A DNA stretch of 21,324 nucleotides, taken from positions 1 through 21,324 of the forward strand of contig CAMLRX010000086.1 in assembly GCA_946482545.1 (NCBI GenBank), given 5' to 3'. Source of the stretch: an uncultured Flavihumibacter sp. (GTDB taxonomy: Bacteria; Bacteroidota; Bacteroidia; Chitinophagales; Chitinophagaceae). The translations under genes and the position numbers were made by a program. Positions 15,813 through 21,324 of this stretch are shown here, in pieces. The notes below the pieces were generated by a model. It searched no databases. It was not told where the DNA came from and saw only the letters and a list, made by a program, of their open reading frames with translations. Position 1 is the first letter of the stretch; each line of letters begins with the position of its first letter.

Positions 15813-15854
15813 AAATAATAACGCGTGCCTAAACTCAGGCACGCGTTATTATTT
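15813..15854. terminator. Strong bidirectional terminator hairpin
   Basis: An 18-bp perfect inverted repeat: left arm 15813-15830 ending ACGCGTGCCT, right arm 15837-15854 starting AGGCACGCGT, loop AAACTC. The outer third of the stem is A/T only, which supplies a T-rich tail on both strands. It stands between the convergent TPR and E2 genes and probably ends transcription from both. Confidence 0.85.
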
Positions 15855-15980
15855 TATTGAAGATAATAGTTCTTCTTTCTATTTAAAAAATCAGCCAAAA
15901 AGCCGCTCAATATTCAGCAATAAATTCATTCAACACAAATCCCCCTACGTCCCAATAACTACTCGAATACGACAAACATT

Positions 15981-16014
15981 GCCCCTCTCTGCAGGAGAGG
16001 GGGCGGGGTGAGGC
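15981..16014 (-). repeat. REP-like palindromic element after the E2 gene
   Basis: CCCCTCTC (15982-15989) and GAGAGGGG (15995-16002) form a perfect 8-bp stem with a TGCAG loop. Read on the minus strand, a CCTCACCCC box precedes it, starting just after the TAA of the E2 gene. CCTCACCCC followed by a CCTCTCC...GGAGAGG stem is a pattern I know as a widely dispersed intergenic repeat; it may also serve as a transcript end or 3' stabiliser, though no T-run follows. Confidence 0.6.
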
Positions 16015-16015
16015 T

Positions 16016-17329
16016 TTACCACTCCTTCTCCGGATTAAAATTCTCCAACTCCTTCGTCACCGCGTTAAGAAACGTAGAACCCAGTCCGCCATCTATAATG
16101 CGGTGGTCGTAAGAAAGGGAGAGGTACATCATGTGGCGGATGGCGATTGAATCGCCCTGTTCTGTTTCAATGACCACGGGACGTTTTTTGATGGCGCCCA
16201 CAGCCAGTATAGCTACCTGCGGCTGGTTGATGATGGGGGTGCCCATGATACTGCCGAAAGTACCTACGTTGGTGAGGGTGAAAGTGCCACCTGCTGTATC
16301 GTCGGGTTTCAGTTTGTTGTTGCGTGCGGCGTTGGCGAGTTGGTTCACCTGTTTGGTGAGTCCTACCAGGTTGAGTTGGTCCGCTCCTTTAATCACGGGT
16401 ACAATTAAGTTGCCGTTGGGCAGGGCGGCGGCCATGCCTATGTTGATGTCTTTTTTTACGATGATTTTATCGCCTTCCACCGAACTGTTGAGCCAGGGGA
16501 ACTTCTTGATGCAGCGCACCACGGCTTCTACAAACAGGGGGGTAAACGTGATCTTTTCGCCTTCTCTCTTTTCAAAATCTTTCTTCACCCTTTCGCGCCA
16601 GAGCACCATATTCGTTACATCCGCTTCGGAGAAACTGGTAACATGGGCGCTGGTTTGCGTGCTTTCGATCATGTGTTTGGAGATCATCTTGCGCATCCGG
16701 TCCATTTCAATGATCTCTACGTTACCGGAATAAGACACGGGGGCGGATGCGGACGTTTCAGGCGCACGACGTGCTTCTTCCTGCTTCACCATGATTTCCA
16801 TAGACTTCGGTGCGGATACGTTACCGGCTTTTTTATCGGCCACATATTGCAGGATGTCTTTTTTGGTGACGCGGCCATCGTTGCCGGAGCCGGGAATGTT
16901 TTCCAGTTCGGAGAGGGAAACACCTTCGCTGCCGGCGATGTTCAGCACCAACGGGGAATAAAAACGAGCGCCGCCATTGGAGATGGGCCTTTCTTCCTGA
17001 AGTACAGGAGCATGTTCCGTGGCAGAAACTTCATTGGAGGCAACTGTTGGTGCGGGAACGGGAGCAGAAGGAGCGGATGGTGCTTCCTGACCGGTACGGA
17101 TCCTTGCGATCACAGTACCCACGGAAACCACATCGTTCACTTGGAAAAGCACTTCTTCAAGGGTGCCTTCGGTGGTGGAGGGAACCTCGCTGTCCACCTT
17201 ATCAGTGGCGATCTCCAGCAGGGTTTCGTCCATTTTTACATAATCTCCGGGGTTTTTGTGCCATTTCAGAATAGTCGCTTCCATGATACTTTCACCCATC
17301 TTCGGCATTACAAGATCAACCATAGCCAT
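16016..17329 (-). CDS. Dihydrolipoamide acyltransferase, E2 of a 2-oxoacid dehydrogenase complex
   Basis: This 437-residue protein has the full E2 layout. A lipoyl domain (about 1-78) carries K44 in EIATDKVDSEVPS, the lipoylation site. An Ala/Pro/Ser linker (about 82-98) follows, then a peripheral-subunit-binding domain (about 122-162, FYSPLVLNIA...GNDGRVTKKDILQYV). After a second linker comes the acyltransferase core (about 205-435) with the catalytic H409 and D413 in SYDHRIIDGG. It transfers acyl groups from E1 to CoA in the cytoplasm. The length and sequence style favour a branched-chain or broad 2-oxoacid E2 over the odhB type, but the substrate is not certain. No E1 or E3 gene is in the window, so its partners are encoded elsewhere. 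The second ATG, two codons in, is an alternative start. Confidence 0.93.
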   Translation of the reverse strand: MAMVDLVMPKMGESIMEATILKWHKNPGDYVKMDETLLEIATDKVDSEVPSTTEGTLEEVLFQVNDVVSVGTVIARIRTGQEAPSAPSAPVPAPTVASNEVSATEHAPVLQEERPISNGGARFYSPLVLNIAGSEGVSLSELENIPGSGNDGRVTKKDILQYVADKKAGNVSAPKSMEIMVKQEEARRAPETSASAPVSYSGNVEIIEMDRMRKMISKHMIESTQTSAHVTSFSEADVTNMVLWRERVKKDFEKREGEKITFTPLFVEAVVRCIKKFPWLNSSVEGDKIIVKKDINIGMAAALPNGNLIVPVIKGADQLNLVGLTKQVNQLANAARNNKLKPDDTAGGTFTLTNVGTFGSIMGTPIINQPQVAILAVGAIKKRPVVIETEQGDSIAIRHMMYLSLSYDHRIIDGGLGSTFLNAVTKELENFNPEKEW

Positions 17330-17379
17330 GTTACTGTCAGATTTTGTGTTTGTTTTAGTTTAGCGTACGATCTGATGCA

Positions 17380-17419
17380 ATAAAAGCACATGCAGCCGGG
17401 AAGCCGGTCGCACTTTTAT
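17380..17419 (-). terminator. Likely terminator after cinA
   Basis: ATAAAAG (17380-17386) pairs with CTTTTAT (17413-17419). Inside are a TGC/GCA pair and a GCCGG/CCGGT core with a GAAG loop, with a small CACA bulge. On the minus strand the structure follows the cinA stop and ends in a T-rich arm. It sits before the E2 start, so E2 probably has its own promoter, which I could not place. Confidence 0.55.
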
Positions 17420-17461
17420 GGCAAGCAATCGGGGCAAAGGTAACCAATTCGGGGAAACCGC

Positions 17462-18718
17462 CTATACCAGCCCTAAAATGAAGCGTCTCAACTGGTTAAG
17501 TGCCAATACCGCCGTTTGTTCAATGTTTCTTTCCCTGGCGTAACGGAGGTGGTAGGTCTGGGTATAAATCCGTTCCGCGCTGCCGGTGGCGATGCATACG
17601 GTGCCCACGGGTTTTTCGGGAGAGCCGCCGTCGGGCCCCATAATACCGGATACTGCAACGGTGTAGGTGGTCTGGAGCAGGTGCAGTGCGCCTTTGGCCA
17701 TTTCGTCCACCGTGGGTTCGCTTACCGCACCAAATGCTTTGAGTGTTTCCTGTTTTACGCCCAGTACATTCATTTTGGCCTCATTGGCATAAGTAACCAC
17801 GGAACCTTTGTATACCTGTGATGATCCTGGAAGGGAAGTGATAATATGGGCGATGTAACCGCCGGTGCAACTTTCTGCGGTACTCATGGTGGCGCCCTTT
17901 TCGTTGAGCAGGCGGGTGATGTATTGTTGAATGGTAAGGTCTTCGGCTACCACCATTACGTCTTTTACCGCTTCCTGCAACTGGTGGTGCAGCGCTTCCA
18001 GTTCCTGCTCCGCATTGGTATCCGCACTCCCGGTGGTGGATAAACGCAGTTTCACCATGCCGAAATTGGGGAGGTACGCCAGTTTGATGTGTGGCGGAAG
18101 CGTGGCTTCGAAACCGGCTATCTTCTCTGCCAGGAAGGATTCTCCGATGCCGGCGGTTACTATGGAACGGTGCAGTACCGGGGGAAGCGCGAATTTTTCG
18201 CGGAGCCGGGGCAGCACATCTTCATTCATGATGCCCATCATTTCAAATGGGACTCCCGGCATGGAAACGAATATTTTTCCATCTTTTTCGAACCACATGC
18301 CTGGTGCGGTGCCCCGTTCGTTGAGCAGCACTGTGCATACGTCTGGCACTTCGGCCTGTTTCAGGTTGCGTTCTATAATGGGGCGTTTCAGTACTTCACT
18401 GAAAAGATGGATGATGTGTGCACGTTTTGCTTCATTCACCACCATCTTCCCGCCGAAGTATTCACACAGCAAGGGTTTGGTAATGTCGTCCGCTGTTGGA
18501 CCCAATCCTCCGGTAAGCAGGATCACGTCTGCGTTGCGCCGCTCTTCATCCAGCGCCTGGATGATGGCTTCTTTCTGATCGCCAACCGCCACGCGTCTTT
18601 TAACGGAAATGCCGATCTGGTTCAGCGCCTGCGCGATCCATGCGCTGTTTGTATCTATTGTCTGCCCTATCAGTAATTCATCTCCAATGGTGATGATAGC
18701 TGCGTTTATCTGGTGCAT
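17462..18718 (-). CDS. cinA: CinA family protein: nicotinamide-nucleotide amidohydrolase / ADP-ribose pyrophosphatase type
   Basis: The ATG at 18716-18718 gives 418 residues; a TTG one codon earlier is unnecessary. The N-terminal MoCF-biosynthesis-type domain (about 1-170) shows IITIGDELLIGQTIDTNS and LTGGLGPTADDITK. The C-terminal CinA/PncC domain (about 260-415) shows STAESCTGGYIAHIITSLPG and SGIMGPDGGSPEKPVGTVC. Known CinA proteins of this two-domain form deamidate nicotinamide mononucleotide for NAD recycling and can hydrolyse ADP-ribose; the competence link in the name holds for some Gram-positive species only. SGIMGP replaces the more usual SGIAGP, a mild change. It lies 41 bases after the sensor-kinase stop on the same strand and may be cotranscribed with it. 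Confidence 0.94.
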   Translation of the reverse strand: MHQINAAIITIGDELLIGQTIDTNSAWIAQALNQIGISVKRRVAVGDQKEAIIQALDEERRNADVILLTGGLGPTADDITKPLLCEYFGGKMVVNEAKRAHIIHLFSEVLKRPIIERNLKQAEVPDVCTVLLNERGTAPGMWFEKDGKIFVSMPGVPFEMMGIMNEDVLPRLREKFALPPVLHRSIVTAGIGESFLAEKIAGFEATLPPHIKLAYLPNFGMVKLRLSTTGSADTNAEQELEALHHQLQEAVKDVMVVAEDLTIQQYITRLLNEKGATMSTAESCTGGYIAHIITSLPGSSQVYKGSVVTYANEAKMNVLGVKQETLKAFGAVSEPTVDEMAKGALHLLQTTYTVAVSGIMGPDGGSPEKPVGTVCIATGSAERIYTQTYHLRYARERNIEQTAVLALNQLRRFILGLV

Positions 18719-18759
18719 CAAAGCCTGTTTTGAGCGTACAATTTCGGTAAATATTTCGA

Positions 18760-21324
18760 TTACGGGAGTTCGGTGTCGGTATCAGCCAGTGGAATTTCCA
18801 CATGGAAAACGGTACCTTCTCCCTGAATCGTTTCAAACCATATCTTTCCTTTGGCTTGTTCCGCAATGCTTTTACACATGGCCAGTCCCAGCCCGGTACC
18901 CGAGGTTTTGGTGGTGAAGTTGGGCGTGAATATTTTAGACTGCATTTCGATGGGGATGCCCTCTCCGTTGTCGGCAATGCTGACGCGGAGGTATTCATTG
19001 CCACGTGTTTTTTCTTCGCGTATCACCACCAGGCAGCTCGCGTCGTGCTGGCAGGCTTCCCAGGCGTTCTGCAGCAGGTTGGTGAACAGCCGGTTCATCT
19101 GCGTTTTGTCCTGGAAAACCCAGATTCTTTCCGGTAAAGGCTCCCAGCGTACTTCGAGGTTTTCATTGGTTTGGTACAGGCTGATGAGTTTGTCCATCAT
19201 TTCATGGAAGTCGAATCTTTCTTTGCGTGGGTTCCCGATGTTGGCGAACTGCGAGAAATCGGAGGCGATCTTCGCGAGGTGTTCGATCTGTTCAATTAGT
19301 GTGGATGCCACGTTCCGGGTCATTTCCTTTACGTTGCCTGAGTTGTTGTCGATGGCTTTCTGCAGGTACTGGATGCTCAGTTTCATGGGGGTGAGCGGGT
19401 TCTTGATCTCGTGGGCCACCTGCCGCGCCATTTCCCGCCAGGCGCCTTCCCGTTCACTTTTGGCGAGGGCCACGGCGCTTTCTTCCAGTTTGTGCACCAT
19501 TTTATTGTATTCTTTCACCAGGTCGCCGATTTCATCATCCCGGTTCCAGGAGATTTCTTCGTTCATTTTTCCCAGGTTCACGTCCCGCATTTTATCGGCG
19601 ATCAGCGAGAACGACTGGGTGATGCGGTTGGCGATGAACAACGCGATGACCCCGGCCACCAGGAAGATGAACGCGTTCAGGTTGATGATGGTGACGAGGA
19701 AGTTGGAGATTTCCTGGTTCAGCTCTTTTTCAGAAGCGAAATACGGGATGTTCAGGTAGGCATAAGGTTCTCCCTGCTCATCTCTCACGGGCGCATATAT
19801 GCTAAGGAATTCAAGTTTGCCGATGTTCTCCTGCTGTACCACCTGTACCTGGTTCTGCACGTGCAGTTTGTAGTAGGCCTCGGGCTGGATGTTTTCACTC
19901 AAAATACCTTTGTCGTAAACGATTTGCCGGGAGGAAGCGCGTAGTCTTCCATCCAGGTCGTAGAGGTTTACATCGGCGTTGTGTATTTCCGATATCTCTT
20001 CAATCAGCGCTACCAGTTGCCCGTCGGCGCCGGTTTCGTAAAGCTTCAGCACATCGTCGAAGATCGCGTGGTCCTTCATTTTGTTCTTCACTTCATTCAC
20101 CATGATCTGCATGGCGCGGCTCAGCCTGTCGCGGTTGTTGTTATTGTACCGGTTGATGAAGAAAGAGATCGTGGCCACGCCGATTACCACGAAGGAGAAA
20201 AGGGAAATGAAGATGATGGTGCTGTGTACCTGCGTGCGGATGTTGAACTGCCACATTTCCCGGAGGTAGCGCCACCTGAACCTGGAGCGCATGGTGAGGG
20301 ATATAACCCTGAAAAGCGCCACCAGTGCTAGGAAGGAACAGAAAATGTAGGCAAATAAAGTGATGGCTTCCATCAGAGAATTCACTTTCCTTGCGATCAC
20401 CACATATTTATCGGAAGCTACTTTGTACCAGAGTTCATCATAATCTCCGCGGTTGATGATCTTAATATCTTCCACCGGCAGGTTCTTTTTATCAAGACGG
20501 GTGGGGAAGGGGTATTCCTTGTAATTGTTGACCAGTTCATATTTGTTGTAAACAGCATACGAATAAAACGGCGAATATTCCGGGTCGTAATCGCCGGGTT
20601 GTTTGAACAGTTCAGGAGAGAGGGCTTCACCCTTGTACTTTTTCGGTTTGGAAATAAAGTAGAGGTAACCCAATGTCTGGTTGGCGGTATCGGTCACTTC
20701 TCTTTTACTGATGTAACTGAATTTGTCGAATGCTGTTTCTACGTAGAAGAGACCGGGTATATTGGTGCGTTTACCCTGCACAGTTAGAATGGTGTTCAGC
20801 GTATTATAAGACGTGGAGTCTTCATTGTAGAGTGGCAGTTCTGTTGCGTCGTAAGTATAAAGTTTGGTGTCGTATTTATTGAGGTAGCCGCTGAAATTCA
20901 TGTTGATCAGCCTTTCCTTGAGCGCACGGTTGCTTTCGGGATCGTGGAACTGGTGGAAATTGGCGCTCAGGAAATAGTTGTCGATATAGGTGAGCGCGAT
21001 ACTGAGCAGTCTTTCGCTGGAACGATCGGCCTGGAGCGAAAGTTTCTCCGCGAGATTCTTCCTTTGTTCCAGTTCTTTTGTATGGTTCTCTTCAATCAGT
21101 ACGGCTGTGATAGAGGCAGAGAAAATAAAGAGCCAGAACAGGGTGCCGGCAAAATTAAGCCTGATCTTTCCTGCAAAGAACACCTGGCGGGAATTGAGCC
21201 AGATGATGAGAATAAGCCAGAACAGGGTAAATACCTGGAGTCCGGTGATTTTCCCGAAACTGAGGATGGTAAGATAGAGGAGTCCCATGATGGCCGGGAC
21301 CAGGTATTTGATGTAGAGTTCGTT
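18760..21324 (-). CDS. NtrY-like sensor histidine kinase with HAMP domain, 5' end outside the window
   Basis: The reading frame is open to the last base: at least 12 codons (NELYIKYLVPAI) precede the first visible ATG at 21288, so the start lies outside and more membrane helices are likely upstream. Visible parts, counted from that ATG: two helices (about 2-32 and 45-65); an extracytoplasmic region to about 300; a helix (about 305-330); a helix near 350-375; a second sensing segment (about 380-520, Cache-like in style) that includes VNLYDLDGRLRAS; a helix (about 525-550); a HAMP domain; HisKA with H626 in REMARQVAHEIKNPLTPMK; and an HATPase with N box LFTNLLQNAWEA and G boxes DNGEGIP and TGLGLAM. 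The MARQVAHEIKNPLTPMKLSIQ stretch is close to NtrY/NtrB-type kinases. No regulator gene is adjacent in the window, so its partner is unknown. It may be cotranscribed with cinA. Confidence 0.9.
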   Translation of the reverse strand, partial: NELYIKYLVPAIMGLLYLTILSFGKITGLQVFTLFWLILIIWLNSRQVFFAGKIRLNFAGTLFWLFIFSASITAVLIEENHTKELEQRKNLAEKLSLQADRSSERLLSIALTYIDNYFLSANFHQFHDPESNRALKERLINMNFSGYLNKYDTKLYTYDATELPLYNEDSTSYNTLNTILTVQGKRTNIPGLFYVETAFDKFSYISKREVTDTANQTLGYLYFISKPKKYKGEALSPELFKQPGDYDPEYSPFYSYAVYNKYELVNNYKEYPFPTRLDKKNLPVEDIKIINRGDYDELWYKVASDKYVVIARKVNSLMEAITLFAYIFCSFLALVALFRVISLTMRSRFRWRYLREMWQFNIRTQVHSTIIFISLFSFVVIGVATISFFINRYNNNNRDRLSRAMQIMVNEVKNKMKDHAIFDDVLKLYETGADGQLVALIEEISEIHNADVNLYDLDGRLRASSRQIVYDKGILSENIQPEAYYKLHVQNQVQVVQQENIGKLEFLSIYAPVRDEQGEPYAYLNIPYFASEKELNQEISNFLVTIINLNAFIFLVAGVIALFIANRITQSFSLIADKMRDVNLGKMNEEISWNRDDEIGDLVKEYNKMVHKLEESAVALAKSEREGAWREMARQVAHEIKNPLTPMKLSIQYLQKAIDNNSGNVKEMTRNVASTLIEQIEHLAKIASDFSQFANIGNPRKERFDFHEMMDKLISLYQTNENLEVRWEPLPERIWVFQDKTQMNRLFTNLLQNAWEACQHDASCLVVIREEKTRGNEYLRVSIADNGEGIPIEMQSKIFTPNFTTKTSGTGLGLAMCKSIAEQAKGKIWFETIQGEGTVFHVEIPLADTDTELP

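Noticed and set aside
15466..16011. 181-codon plus-strand open frame after the TPR gene
   Set aside because: It starts inside the TPR gene in another frame and runs through the repeats, the terminator and the REP-like palindrome. Its translation is low-complexity and unlike any protein I know.
16643..17383. 246-codon plus-strand frame over the E2 gene
   Set aside because: Shadow of E2, whose lipoyl, binding and catalytic motifs are clear on the other strand.

Overview
The window looks like chromosomal DNA of a Bacteroidota bacterium, most likely a Chitinophagaceae-type soil or freshwater organism. The signs are a two-component propeller/Y_Y_Y sensor kinase of the kind common in polysaccharide-using Bacteroidota, promoter-like TTG / TAnnTTTG elements, few Shine-Dalgarno sequences, several TTG starts, and the DUF1501 / Tat isomerase / heme-c cluster. 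Family and genus are inferred from gene style only. No tRNA, rRNA, CRISPR array, transposase or prophage gene was seen.

Layout. (1) Bases 1-2646, plus strand: the end of a DUF1501 protein, a Tat-exported TIM-barrel isomerase/epimerase and a DUF2231 / cytochrome c / leucine-rich-repeat membrane protein form a tight operon, probably the tail of a longer exported sugar-conversion cluster that starts upstream. (2) Bases 2668-7311, minus strand: three tightly packed genes of unassigned function encode a seven-helix membrane protein with a long coiled-coil-like loop, a secreted helical protein with a beta-rich (possibly outer-membrane) C-terminus, and a small trypsin-fold protease with an intact catalytic triad but no signal peptide. 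This is the best candidate for an undescribed system here. (3) Bases 7312-7740: a 429-base divergent intergenic region with a clear dyad. (4) Bases 7741-15548, plus strand: a secreted DUF2264 protein, a hybrid-length periplasmic-propeller histidine kinase, its NarL/LuxR-type response regulator, a 40-codon small ORF and a secreted TPR protein. The kinase, regulator and small ORF/TPR unit each have a TTTGGTGATWG box 30-31 bases before a -7-like element. (5) Bases 15549-16015: non-coding, with degenerate repeats, an 18-bp perfect hairpin and a REP-like palindrome between convergent genes. (6) Bases 16016-21324, minus strand: 2-oxoacid dehydrogenase E2, CinA and a large NtrY-like sensor kinase that runs off the window end.

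How they fit together. Region 1 suggests periplasmic or membrane carbohydrate conversion coupled to electron transfer. Region 4 suggests an envelope sensor that controls its own locus (inference from the shared promoter box) and perhaps the flanking secreted proteins. Region 6 is housekeeping and stress metabolism. The main annotation surprise is the propeller kinase: its signal peptide and first blade lie upstream of the first ATG/GTG/TTG, so either a CTG start or an error in the sequence must be invoked.
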